From the NCBI RefSeq assembly GCF_000733945.1, contig NZ_JPOL01000002.1, positions 1,737,001-1,801,000 on the forward strand: a DNA stretch of 64,000 nucleotides, given 5' to 3'. A program made the translations under genes and the position numbers. Of the stretch, positions 29,117 through 37,672 are shown in pieces (position 1 is the first letter of the stretch; each line of letters begins with the position of its first letter). The notes below the pieces were generated by a model that was given only the letters and a program-made list of their open reading frames with translations, did no database searches and was not told the DNA's origin. Source of the stretch: Flavimarina sp. Hel_I_48 (GTDB taxonomy: Bacteria > Bacteroidota > Bacteroidia > Flavobacteriales > Flavobacteriaceae).

Positions 29117-29905
29117 CTAAAGGGCTTTGATGTCTGTTTTGGGAATCCAACCTTCTTTACCATCGGCCAGCTGTATCTCGCTCCACTCTTCCCGGACAGA
29201 AAGAATGCGCACTTTAGTTCCTTCGTGCAATACAAAAGCTTCTTCACTGCTCATTTTTGGTTCTTGCCTTACTTCCACCGTGGGCGAAAAGACAATGGCA
29301 ATATTATTCTCATTTGTTTGGGATTGGGATCTGAAAGCGAAGAAAAGTGCGCTTAGCCCTAGAAAAAATGAAAGACAGGTGGCCGTAAAAAACAGACGCT
29401 TTTGTGCTGTTGAATACACAAAAAAATAGACTAGGAAGCACCCCATAAAAAGCATTGTAAAAACTACTGCGGCCGTCGCCCATCCATCTATGGTAAATAA
29501 ATTCAGAATGGACTTATACCATTTTGAAAATGTATTTTGTGGTAACGGCGTTATCGCATCAATGGTCATATTCTGGGCAAATACCAGGTTACTTTTTATA
29601 TCTGCGTCGCCCGGTTTTAACTGAAGTGCACGTTCATAGTTATAAATACTGGGAGCAATACGGTTGAGTTTATAATTGGCATTTGCAAGGTTATAATACA
29701 ACGCGGCAGATTCCTGTTTAAGTTCTAAAACCCTAGAATATTTATCAATTGCATCCTGATAGTTTTCGGCTTCGTATGCCGCGTTCCCCTTTTCAAAATA
29801 TTGTGCAGCACTTTGACTTTGCACACTGCTGAAAACCAGGCAAAAAAGCATAAAAACCATCGAATAGAGCGTTATATTTTGCTTAAAAGAACTTTTATTT
29901 CTCAT
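29117..29905 (-). CDS. batE: BatE: TPR and SH3-domain membrane protein
   Basis: 262 residues. Signal anchor (YSMVFMLFCLVFSSVQSQ), then two or three TPR units (AAQYFEKGNAAYEAENYQDAIDKY, AALYYNLANANYKL, SIYNYERALQLKPGDADI), two membrane segments (about 145-165 and 172-192), and a C-terminal bacterial SH3 domain (VEVRQEP... EGTKVRILSVREEWSEIQLADGKEGWIP). This is the BatE layout of the Bacteroides aerotolerance cluster. Its start overlaps the batD stop by 4 bases (ATGA). Confidence 0.9.
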   Translation of the reverse strand: MRNKSSFKQNITLYSMVFMLFCLVFSSVQSQSAAQYFEKGNAAYEAENYQDAIDKYSRVLELKQESAALYYNLANANYKLNRIAPSIYNYERALQLKPGDADIKSNLVFAQNMTIDAITPLPQNTFSKWYKSILNLFTIDGWATAAVVFTMLFMGCFLVYFFVYSTAQKRLFFTATCLSFFLGLSALFFAFRSQSQTNENNIAIVFSPTVEVRQEPKMSSEEAFVLHEGTKVRILSVREEWSEIQLADGKEGWIPKTDIKAL

Positions 29906-31659
29906 AACTGTTTATCCATTTCAGAAATAACCTGAGCCGCCTTGTCGTAATCTTTTTGCATGGTTACATCACTTGAAGGGGTGTATCTGGCAAATTCACA
30001 GCTTTCAAGAACACTTAAAAAAGCCGCAGAAGTTTCTTCTTTCACAGTACGCTGTTGTAGCAAACTCTTGATACGTTCTTTACTCATATCGCTGGTTTGT
30101 ATATTCAGTTTGGCTTTAAGATAATTGTGCAGACAGCGTTCTAGGGCAAGGTAAAAGGCTTTCTGGTCGCCCATATTCTTTTTGGCTTCGCTCAGGAATT
30201 TACGGGCCATCCTATCTGCTTTGCGTAGCCGGTTTCCTTTGACATCTGCTTTGTATTCCCGGCGCTTTCTGTTGGCCAATAAAATCAAGGGAATAAATAG
30301 CAGCGGACTGGCCATTAATGACCAAAATGCAGTTGATCTAAAAAAACGCTTTTCACCCATAGGTTCTAAATCAGCATCTGTTTTGATGTATCTAAACTGA
30401 TTGCTGGCAACTACTTCTTTTTTATTTGCTGTATCCCCATTTGCCGTAGTTACCGCCTCTGGCCCTTTTTCAACGTTTATCAATAACTCCTCTGAGGTAA
30501 GTGTGCGGTACTTATCGGTTTTTGGATCAAAATATGAAAAACTGATTTGCGGAATGGGATATTTACCTTTTACCTGGGGCACTACCGTATAACGATCTGC
30601 GATACTTCCAGACATTCCGTTGATATTCGTATTGATAGTTTCATCATGCTCCGGCTCATAAACTTCAAGGGCACTGGGGAGTTTCGGTTTGGGCAATTTA
30701 AAAAGCTTAAGGTTGCCATTACCGCTGGCGGTGATATTGAGATTCAGGGATTCACTTGCTTTTAGTTCTTTTTTAGTCGTGGTGACATTAAAGTCAAAAT
30801 TACCCACAGCACCACTAAAATCTGCCGGTTTTCCCTGCTCAGGAAGCGGTTTTACGGTTATTTTTCTATTATTTGCAGCTACGGTTAGTTTTTCTGGCCG
30901 GGTAACGTATCCTCCAAAGATATCGCGGCGTTGTGTAGGTACCTCAACATTGAGGCTGAGGGCAAGGGGCTCTATGGTCAGATCTCCTGTTTTTTGAGGA
31001 TATAACAGGGTCCTTCTTAAGATAACATACCGGTAAGGTTCGCCATCGTAAGTACCATCATAAACCTTAAACTGTTTCTCATCAATACTTTGACTCCAGA
31101 AATCTGCAAACTTAGGCGCATCTATTTCATTCCAACCATTGACCGCTGTTTGCGGGGAAACATAGAGTTTATAAACCACGGTAATAGCTTCATTGAGATA
31201 AGGCTTAGTATTAGAAACCTCTGCCACAAGATGTATTTTATCTTCAACCGCGTATTGCGGACCGGCCTCATCATTGGGGTTGTTTACCGCGCCGGTAACT
31301 TCAATATCAAGGGGAATGGTTTTGTAGGTATTGCCAGCGATACTAATTTCTGCCTGGCCTATTTTTAAGTTTCCGGTCGTATTTGGTGCAAGAAAATAAG
31401 AAAAGGTCTTAGAAAAACTCTTCTTTCCGTTTATCCATTGCTGACTAATGGACTGATTGGGACCTCCCACCACGGTGAACCCTTGAAAACTGGGCGGCTG
31501 AAAATTATCACCATCCTGATTCATCTCAAAATCCACACGCAGCCGTTCATTGACGCCAAGCTTGTTTTTACTTACCGTCGCATCAAACTGCACCTTCTGA
31601 GCCAGGGAATGGAATCCCACGCTCAAAAAAAGAAGTAGATATGCAAAGTTCATTTTCAT
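29902..31659 (-). CDS. batD: BatD family protein
   Basis: 585 residues. Signal peptide (LLLFLSVGFHSLAQ), long extracytoplasmic beta-rich BatD/oxygen-tolerance region with the repeated 'N-E-x-x-x-V/L-x-Y/F' start (KNKLGVNERLRVDFEM, AEVSNTKPYLNEAITVVYKLYV, SLNLNITASGNGNLKLF), one membrane segment near 455-475 (FWSLMASPLLFIPLILLANRK) and a cytoplasmic helical tail of about 100 residues. Known as part of the Bat cluster in Bacteroidota, thought to form a membrane complex with BatA/BatB. The exact function is not settled. Confidence 0.92.
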   Translation of the reverse strand: MKMNFAYLLLFLSVGFHSLAQKVQFDATVSKNKLGVNERLRVDFEMNQDGDNFQPPSFQGFTVVGGPNQSISQQWINGKKSFSKTFSYFLAPNTTGNLKIGQAEISIAGNTYKTIPLDIEVTGAVNNPNDEAGPQYAVEDKIHLVAEVSNTKPYLNEAITVVYKLYVSPQTAVNGWNEIDAPKFADFWSQSIDEKQFKVYDGTYDGEPYRYVILRRTLLYPQKTGDLTIEPLALSLNVEVPTQRRDIFGGYVTRPEKLTVAANNRKITVKPLPEQGKPADFSGAVGNFDFNVTTTKKELKASESLNLNITASGNGNLKLFKLPKPKLPSALEVYEPEHDETINTNINGMSGSIADRYTVVPQVKGKYPIPQISFSYFDPKTDKYRTLTSEELLINVEKGPEAVTTANGDTANKKEVVASNQFRYIKTDADLEPMGEKRFFRSTAFWSLMASPLLFIPLILLANRKRREYKADVKGNRLRKADRMARKFLSEAKKNMGDQKAFYLALERCLHNYLKAKLNIQTSDMSKERIKSLLQQRTVKEETSAAFLSVLESCEFARYTPSSDVTMQKDYDKAAQVISEMDKQL

Positions 31660-31695
31660 TTGATATTCGTTCTAATACTGTTTTCCTTCAAGTTA

Positions 31696-31740
31696 GACCT
31701 ACAAGGAATCGCTCATTCTTCGCGAAATACCTTGCAGGTC
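31696..31740. repeat. Inverted repeat GACCTRCAAGG in the batC-batD gap
   Basis: GACCTACAAGG at 31696-31706 and CCTTGCAGGTC at 31730-31740 pair at 10 of 11 positions around a 23-base loop. It looks like a dispersed intergenic palindrome of the flavobacterial type rather than a terminator, as no T run follows. Confidence 0.65.
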
Positions 31741-31749
31741 AAATCTTAG

Positions 31750-31776
31750 TTCCCCCTTAGGGCTTAGGGGGATTAC
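31750..31776. repeat. C-tract/G-tract inverted repeat, copy in batC-batD gap
   Basis: TTCCCCCTTAGGG followed by CTTAGGGGGATTA, touching the batC stop codon. Shares the TTCCCCCT...AGGGGGATTA form with the copies at 33932 and 37501. Confidence 0.6.
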
Positions 31777-32657
31777 CAGTCCTTGTCTGTTTTTACTTTG
31801 GCACCTTTTACCTTTTCGGCATTTATTTTATCCTGCACTTTATTCTCTTCGTTTTTCATGGCTTCTAGCAGACTCTGTACCTGCTGTGGAGAAAGTTGGC
31901 CCTGGCCTTGTTGTGGTTGCGGCTGCTTCTGGTCGTCCCCATTTTCAGGTTTTTTCTGGTCTCCTTCCTTATCATCTGGCTTTCCTTTATCATCTTTCTC
32001 ATCTTCGCCTTCTTTCTTCTCATCTCCCTTATCATCCTGATCTTTGGGCTTGCCATCATCTCCTTCTTTATCGTCGCCCTTATCTTCTTTTTTATCTTTG
32101 TCCTGATCTTTGTTTTCGTCTTTGTTCTTATCATCCTTGTCATCATCACCCCCGCCACCGTTTTTCTCGTCTTCCTTTTTTGCAAGAGCCAGATTATAAC
32201 GTGTTTCTTCATCTGTAGGATCGTTGCGCAGCGCGTTTTTATAAGCTTCTACCGCTTTTTTGAAATCTTTTTGCTGATACAGCGCGTTCCCCAGATTGTG
32301 AAAAGCCTGATGCTTCTCCTCTTTTGTTTTTGCAACTTCAATGGCCTGTGTATACCGGGCCATTCCTTCGGCGTACTTTTTATTTTTGTAGTAATTGTTG
32401 CCCATGTTATACTTAGCCGAAAGGTTTGCTGGGTCTTTAGCGACTGCTTTACGATAGGCCGTTTCCGCTAAAGCGAAATCATTATCCTCAAGTTCGGCAT
32501 TACCTTCAGCTACAAAATTTTGCGCTTCTTTTAATGCTGGATTTTCTTCAGCATCTGCTTGTTGATCTGTAGTTGTTTGCGCAAAAATGACCGAAAGACT
32601 GCCTAGAAAAAACAGTAAAAACAAGCCATTTTTGGCTATTTTATAAGGTAAAATCAT
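31773..32657 (-). CDS. batC: BatC: TPR protein with highly charged tail
   Basis: 294 residues. Signal peptide (FLLFFLGSLSVIFAQ), then two to three TPR units (AETAYRKAVAKDPANLSAKYNMGNNYYKN, HQAFHNLGNALYQQ, AVEAYKNALRNDPTDEETRYNLALA). From about 165 to 255 the sequence is almost only Lys, Asp, Glu and Gly with some Pro, then a Gln/Pro run. This low-complexity acidic/basic stretch is common in Bacteroidota BatC but is unusually long here. It presumably links the TPR domain to a partner on the outer face of the membrane. Confidence 0.9.
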   Translation of the reverse strand: MILPYKIAKNGLFLLFFLGSLSVIFAQTTTDQQADAEENPALKEAQNFVAEGNAELEDNDFALAETAYRKAVAKDPANLSAKYNMGNNYYKNKKYAEGMARYTQAIEVAKTKEEKHQAFHNLGNALYQQKDFKKAVEAYKNALRNDPTDEETRYNLALAKKEDEKNGGGGDDDKDDKNKDENKDQDKDKKEDKGDDKEGDDGKPKDQDDKGDEKKEGEDEKDDKGKPDDKEGDQKKPENGDDQKQPQPQQGQGQLSPQQVQSLLEAMKNEENKVQDKINAEKVKGAKVKTDKDW

Positions 32658-32774
32658 CCAATTTATTTTTTAAGAGCTTGAGTAGTAACTCCAGATATTA
32701 TAAAACTAAAAAATCTTCTGAAGTTTTCATTCTATAGTTTTTGATACAAAACACCTGTAATACAAATTTAGGCA

Positions 32775-33833
32775 TCAGCCAACTTGTTTCTCCTTTTCAT
32801 TAAAAAGATTAAGTCGGGATACCCAGCCTGTTTTACGTTCCAATAGGAATATATCAAGGAATAGCAACAATAATGCCGCGCCTATAAACCATTGAAACTG
32901 ATCTTTAAAATCTGCGAATTGCTTGGCTTCAAATTCTTTTTTGTCCATCGCATTGAAGTTGTCTTTCATATTATCTACGATTTCCTGCGTATTTGTACCG
33001 TCTAAATATTCGCCATTCGCCTCATCCGCGATGGCTTTTAATGTGGTCGCATCTAGTTTTGTAATAACGGTTTCCCCTTCCTGATCCTTTTTGTACGACT
33101 GAATGACGCCGTTTCTTTTTAGGGGAATGGGTCCGCCTTTTTCGGTGCCCACGCCTATGGTAAAAATGCGTATGCCTTCTTCCGTGGCAGATTCTGCAAT
33201 GGCCGCGGCGTTACCTTCATGATCTTCCCCGTCTGAAACGATCACAAGCACACGATTGGTCTGGCCCTCGTCATCGTAATAGGTTTTAGCCAACTCGATC
33301 GCGTCTTTAATTGCTGTTCCCTGACTGGATAGCATATCTGTGTTCATAGAGCCCAAAAACATTTTTGCACTGCTATAATCTGTAGTGATGGGCAATTGTG
33401 GAAAAGCACTGCCGGCATAGGCGATAATGCCCACGCGGTCACTGCCCAGGTTATTGATAATCTGCCCTACCAACTGTTTGGACTTTTCCATACGGTTAGG
33501 CGCGATATCCTCAGCGAGCATACTTTTTGAAACATCTATCGCAAATACCACATCTACCCCTTCCCTTTTAACGGTTTCCAGTTTGGTGCCGATTTTAGGA
33601 TTTACAAGCCCCAGACTTAAAAATGCAATCGCAAGGCAGACTACTATAATTTTTAGGGCAGGTTTGAAGCGCGACCGCTGCGGAGTTAGTTTTTGTAAAA
33701 GTTCGCGGTCACCGGTAAAGCGTTTTTGTGCACGGATTTTCCAAAGGGAAAGCCCAAAAAATAGCAGTAAAACCGCCGGAATAGCGAGCAATACCCAGAA
33801 CCATACTTTCTCGTCTAATAAAATATTATTCAT
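32775..33833 (-). CDS. batB: BatB: membrane von Willebrand factor A protein
   Basis: 352 residues. Two N-terminal membrane segments (about 10-28 and 58-78), a VWA domain with an intact MIDAS metal site (AIDVSKSMLAEDIAPNRM, then SSQGTAIKDAI and VSDGEDHEGNA), and a C-terminal membrane segment (FIGAALLLLFLDIFLLE). BatB works with BatA in the inner membrane; homologues support tolerance to stress and oxygen in Bacteroides. It follows batA, with a 122-base gap that carries two GC-rich repeats. Confidence 0.93.
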   Translation of the reverse strand: MNNILLDEKVWFWVLLAIPAVLLLFFGLSLWKIRAQKRFTGDRELLQKLTPQRSRFKPALKIIVVCLAIAFLSLGLVNPKIGTKLETVKREGVDVVFAIDVSKSMLAEDIAPNRMEKSKQLVGQIINNLGSDRVGIIAYAGSAFPQLPITTDYSSAKMFLGSMNTDMLSSQGTAIKDAIELAKTYYDDEGQTNRVLVIVSDGEDHEGNAAAIAESATEEGIRIFTIGVGTEKGGPIPLKRNGVIQSYKKDQEGETVITKLDATTLKAIADEANGEYLDGTNTQEIVDNMKDNFNAMDKKEFEAKQFADFKDQFQWFIGAALLLLFLDIFLLERKTGWVSRLNLFNEKEKQVG

Positions 33834-33847
33834 TATTATTCTTATTG

Positions 33848-33874
33848 TTCCCCCCAGCCCCCAAAGGGGAGCTA
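33848..33874. repeat. C-tract/G-tract inverted repeat, batA-batB gap copy 1
   Basis: Contains CCCCCAGCCCCCAAAGGGGAGCTAA, the same class as the other C-tract elements in the cluster. Confidence 0.6.
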
Positions 33875-33931
33875 AGCGCTATTTTCATAATTGATATCGT
33901 GGAAACCACCCCTATTTTCGCTTGCTGCTAA

Positions 33932-33957
33932 TTCCCCCTTCGGGGGTTAGGGGGATT
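33932..33957. repeat. C-tract/G-tract inverted repeat, batA-batB gap copy 2
   Basis: TTCCCCCTTCGGGGGTTAG then GGGGATTA; CCCCC-TT-CGGGGG forms a short-loop hairpin right at the batA stop codon. Confidence 0.6.
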
Positions 33958-34960
33958 ACACAAAACTTCTAAATACCGTATTGCGCAACAAAACTTCCAG
34001 CAAAAGAAAGCCAAGGGCTAAAAGTGCCAGCGGACGATATTTTTCTTCATAATTAGTGTATTTAAACTCCTCTACATCGGTTTTTTCAAGCTTGTTGATT
34101 TCTTCATAAATATCTTGAAGCTTTTGATTATCCGTTGCACGGAAATACAAGCCGCCCGTCTTGTCTGCAATTTCCTTCAGCAAATCTTCATCAATTTCCA
34201 CCGGAATATTACCGTATTGAAAACTTCCATCTGATCGAATAGAGACCGGCGATAAGGCAGTTCCGTTTGTTCCCAGACCAATGGTGTATACTTTGATACC
34301 AAACTCAACAGCGAGTTCACTTGCAGTGGTAGGTTCTATAAAACCGGCATTGTTCACCCCATCGGTCATTAAAATGATCACTTTGCTCTTTGCCTTGCTA
34401 TCCTTCAATCTGTTTACCGAAGTCGCTAAACCCATACCGATAGCGGTTCCGCCTTCAATAATACTGTTGTACTGAATATCGTCAAGCGAACTCAATGCAA
34501 TGGCCTTATCGCTGGTAATGGGCGTGCGGGTGTAACTTTCTCCCGCATATTCCACGAGGCCAATACGATCATTCGGCCGACCTAAAATAAATTCCCCTGC
34601 CACATTTTTAAGTGCTTCCAGCCTGTTGGGCTTCAAATCTTTTGCCAGCATACTTGCTGAAACGTCAATAGCAATTACGATATCAATCCCACGCGTGGTT
34701 TTGGTCCTTGTAGAAACATCTACGGTACGCGGCCGGGCGAGTGCGGCAATGAGAAAAGCGAGCGCAAGCAACCGAAGCACAAAGAGCACGGGGCGCAATT
34801 TTGGCAGAAGTCCGCTGCCCGTTTTAAAGCCTTTTAAGCTTGAAATTTTAACCTGAGCGGTAAGTTTATTGCGTTTCCAGAAATACCAGGCAATGGCAAT
34901 GGGCAGCACAAGGAATAGCCAGAAAAATTCAGGATTTTGAAATTCAAAATTGTCAAACAT
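33956..34960 (-). CDS. batA: BatA: membrane von Willebrand factor A protein
   Basis: 334 residues. Two N-terminal membrane segments, a VWA domain with MIDAS residues (AIDVSASMLAKDLKPNRL, EGGTAIGMGLA, LMTDGVNNAG), and a C-terminal hydrophobic segment (PLALLALGFLLLEVLLR). Paralogue of BatB. Its ATG overlaps the stop of the upstream BatD-like gene by one base (TGATG), a sign of translational coupling. Confidence 0.93.
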   Translation of the reverse strand: MFDNFEFQNPEFFWLFLVLPIAIAWYFWKRNKLTAQVKISSLKGFKTGSGLLPKLRPVLFVLRLLALAFLIAALARPRTVDVSTRTKTTRGIDIVIAIDVSASMLAKDLKPNRLEALKNVAGEFILGRPNDRIGLVEYAGESYTRTPITSDKAIALSSLDDIQYNSIIEGGTAIGMGLATSVNRLKDSKAKSKVIILMTDGVNNAGFIEPTTASELAVEFGIKVYTIGLGTNGTALSPVSIRSDGSFQYGNIPVEIDEDLLKEIADKTGGLYFRATDNQKLQDIYEEINKLEKTDVEEFKYTNYEEKYRPLALLALGFLLLEVLLRNTVFRSFV

Positions 34961-36627
34961 CAGTTGGTCGCTTTTTGAAGTTCAACGGAATTGATCACTC
35001 GGTCTGTCATCTCATTGGCGTATTTATCGTCCTCTCGATGCACAACAATTACCTGTTGTATCACTCCGGGCGTGGTAAAGGTGAGCATAACATATTCACC
35101 GGTCCTAAAGGTTTCAGGTTTGCCTTCTACCGGAAATTCACCGGTACCAAAGGTCTTTAATCCTTCTGCGCCTTCTGGAGTGGTGTATTTTTCACTTTTT
35201 ACAACCAGGTTTTTTGCGCCCTGCTGCTCCATACCCGAAATAGAACCATCTACTGATTTTTGCAGGTCGATCTCCTGCTCCCCAGGAACCCGAATGTTGT
35301 TTACCATGACTGCAAAATCATCCAGGTAACTTCCGTAGGCAAAAGCGTTCATTTCAACTTTTCCTTTTAGTTCGTCAGGAAGTGGCAATTCGGTACGTTT
35401 AAGGACTTTTGGGGTAGAAATGGTGATGGGCGGGAACCCATATTCACTCCGAATCCAGTCGCCCTCCAGCAATTCTTTTGACGGATGGCCCAAAAAGTTG
35501 TCTTTCACATAATCAAAACCTTTTGTCGCGATCAATATTCCTGCGGAAAGAATCAAAATACCCAATACACCGAAAACCCCGGTAAGGATCAATTTACGCT
35601 TTCTCCTACGCTCCAGGTTATCGCGGTATTCCGCATCGCGCATCAATTCTTCTTCTGTGGGCGGCGGTATACTTTCGTGCGTTTCTTTGACCACTTGCTC
35701 TACCACCAGACGATCTGCTTCAGATTTTCCAGCTTCGGGAGTGATGCGGGCAAATTTGGTCAGATCTGCCGTGCGCAGCACCTGCTCCAGTTTTTTAATG
35801 GTTTCGGTACTAAAATCTATATGGCCGCTCTCCTTTTCCAGGTAAAGACGTTCTATAAGTTCGCCAGTCGTACTTTCCATGGAACGGTCATAAACCTCTT
35901 CATCCAGATAATGTTTGACAATATCCGTAAGTCTTGAATAGTATGCTTTTGTCGCGGTCTGGTCTGTAGATCTCCCGGGGGTTTTATATTCTTCATCCAG
36001 CTGATGCAAGGATACAAGCGCCTGTTCAAAAGGCGGCAATTTTTTCGCTGCTTCGGCTTTTTTCCGGCTACGCCGAATGATAAAAAACAGAAAGGCACCT
36101 ATTAGCGCTAAAATACCAAGGATCCACAATGCCCAGACCCACCAGTTACTAGAAGCTTTTTCTACTGCAATAATTCCTTTAATATCGTAAAGTCCCTGTT
36201 TTGTGGTATCCGTTACTACGGTATTTACCTCAACCCGTAGCGAATCTGTATAAAATGGAGTCTGCCCTATGCTGATCGTTTGCCGTGGGATGGTGTACGA
36301 ACCGCTGTCAAACTGGGTAAGCCCATAGCGTTTGATGAGCGTCATTTTTTGCTGGGCGAAAGTAGTATCTACTTTGAAGGAATCTATCATTTCCAGCGGT
36401 GCAAAGGTTTGCCCTTCTGGGAACACGACCAGATCTGTAGAATCTGCAAGGATTACATTTACGGTATAATTAAGCTGCTCGCCTATTTTTATGCTGTCGC
36501 GGTCAATTGCTGCGGCAACTTCCTGAGCATTTGTCTGTAAAGTGGTGAAAAACAGGCAAAAAAGGGCGAAAATCACCTTAAAAATCTCTTTTTTTGACTT
36601 ATTATGGGCTGTTTTTACTACTTTCAT
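34960..36627 (-). CDS. BatD-like membrane protein of the Bat cluster
   Basis: 555 residues from ATG 36627, which lies 8 bases past the DUF58 stop; the open frame continues to 36696 inside DUF58 but the signal peptide (FKVIFALFCLFFTTLQTNAQ) follows the chosen Met. The exported N-terminal part (about 30-150) starts EVAAAIDRDSIKIGEQLNYTV, like the first BatD repeat. A membrane segment (WVWALWILGILALIGAFLFFI), a helical cytoplasmic part (about 190-350), a second membrane segment (GVFGVLGILILSAGILIA) and an exported C-terminal domain of about 170 residues follow. It is conserved in position between DUF58 and batA in Flavobacteriia; function unknown. Confidence 0.8.
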   Translation of the reverse strand: MKVVKTAHNKSKKEIFKVIFALFCLFFTTLQTNAQEVAAAIDRDSIKIGEQLNYTVNVILADSTDLVVFPEGQTFAPLEMIDSFKVDTTFAQQKMTLIKRYGLTQFDSGSYTIPRQTISIGQTPFYTDSLRVEVNTVVTDTTKQGLYDIKGIIAVEKASSNWWVWALWILGILALIGAFLFFIIRRSRKKAEAAKKLPPFEQALVSLHQLDEEYKTPGRSTDQTATKAYYSRLTDIVKHYLDEEVYDRSMESTTGELIERLYLEKESGHIDFSTETIKKLEQVLRTADLTKFARITPEAGKSEADRLVVEQVVKETHESIPPPTEEELMRDAEYRDNLERRRKRKLILTGVFGVLGILILSAGILIATKGFDYVKDNFLGHPSKELLEGDWIRSEYGFPPITISTPKVLKRTELPLPDELKGKVEMNAFAYGSYLDDFAVMVNNIRVPGEQEIDLQKSVDGSISGMEQQGAKNLVVKSEKYTTPEGAEGLKTFGTGEFPVEGKPETFRTGEYVMLTFTTPGVIQQVIVVHREDDKYANEMTDRVINSVELQKATN

Positions 36628-36634
36628 TCGTGTA

Positions 36635-37501
36635 TTATCCTCTTCGTTTAAAATAACCCAGTAATTTTTTGACATAACTATCATCGGTACGCACATCTAT
36701 TACGCCAGCGCCGCTTCGCGTAAAGCTCTCCCTGTAATAATTAACTTTATCCTGATAAAATTTTGAATAGTTATCGCGTACTTTTTTACTTCCCGTATTT
36801 ACAAGCAGGAGTTCACCTGTTTCCTCATCTTCCATTTGCACCACGCCCAGACTGGGAATAGCCTCTTCATGACGATCATAAATACGAATACCCGTAATAT
36901 CGTGGCGCTTAGCCGCGATTTTTAAGGTATCGCGGTACTCTTCTGCAATAAAATCTGATAGTACAAAAACAATGGCTTTTTTCTTCATGACGCGAGACAA
37001 AAACTTGAGCGCCTGCGCAACATCGGTTTTTTTGCTTTTGGGTTCAAATTCGAGCAGTTCTCTAATAATGCGAAGTACGTGTGATTTTCCTTTTTTAGGC
37101 GGAATATACAGTTCGATACCATCAGAAAACAAGATCAAACCGATTTTATCCTTGTTCTGCGTCGCAGAAAATGCCAGTGTAGCGGCGATTTCAGTTACGA
37201 TTTCCGATTTAAATTGTTGATCTGTCCCAAAAAATTCTGAGCCGCTCACATCAGCGACCAGCATCATGGTAAGTTCGCGTTCCTCTTCAAAAACCTTGAT
37301 ATAAGGTTCACTATAACGGGCGGTAACATTCCAGTCAATATTGCGCACATCGTCGCCAAACTGGTATTGCCGTACTTCACTAAAGGTCATCCCACGACCC
37401 TTGAAGGTAGAATGATATTCCCCGCCAAAAATGTGATCAGACAGCCTGCGCGTCTTGATCTCAATCTTGCGTACCTTTTTTAGAAGTTCTTTAGTATCCA
37501 T
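36635..37501 (-). CDS. DUF58 domain protein
   Basis: 288 residues. The DUF58 signature FSEVRQYQFGDDVRNIDWNVTARY is visible at about 40-62 (general form 'Y-x-x-G-D-x-x-R-x-I-D-W'), inside a VWA-like fold with VADVSGSEFFG as the metal-site loop. In this cluster it always lies next to MoxR. The MoxR/DUF58/VWA set is thought to act in protein complex maturation at the membrane. Confidence 0.94.
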   Translation of the reverse strand: MDTKELLKKVRKIEIKTRRLSDHIFGGEYHSTFKGRGMTFSEVRQYQFGDDVRNIDWNVTARYSEPYIKVFEEERELTMMLVADVSGSEFFGTDQQFKSEIVTEIAATLAFSATQNKDKIGLILFSDGIELYIPPKKGKSHVLRIIRELLEFEPKSKKTDVAQALKFLSRVMKKKAIVFVLSDFIAEEYRDTLKIAAKRHDITGIRIYDRHEEAIPSLGVVQMEDEETGELLLVNTGSKKVRDNYSKFYQDKVNYYRESFTRSGAGVIDVRTDDSYVKKLLGYFKRRG

Positions 37502-37525
37502 TCCCCCTAACCCCCAAAGGGGGCA
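37501..37525. repeat. C-tract/G-tract inverted repeat at the DUF58 start
   Basis: TTCCCCCTAACCCCCAAAGG followed by GGGCA, adjoining the DUF58 start codon, so it would form a hairpin over the ribosome binding region. Same class as the batA-batB copies. Confidence 0.6.
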
Positions 37526-37608
37526 TTTAATACGTTAATATTTACATTTTTATCTGTCAATTTAAATGCTTTTTCCAATTTAAAATTTTCAGTTAATCCG
37601 TCCAAGTT

Positions 37609-37672
37609 GGTGTTCCCCGTATTGTCTCCGACGAGGAGGAACGATGAGAGGAAGACACAGCTAGGGGGATTA
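37609..37672. repeat. Longer GC-rich intergenic element in the moxR-DUF58 gap
   Basis: Opens with TGTTCCCCGTATTGTCTCC and closes with GAAGACACAGCTAGGGGGAT, the same C-tract/G-tract ends but with a GA-rich insert (CGACGAGGAGGAACGATGAG). It touches the moxR stop. Looks like a dispersed repeat copy rather than coding sequence. Confidence 0.5.

Noticed and set aside
31896..32471. A 191-codon, very hydrophobic frame opposite batC
   Set aside because: It is the mirror of the Lys/Asp/Glu repeat region of BatC, which reads as Phe/Leu/Ile on the other strand. A false membrane protein.
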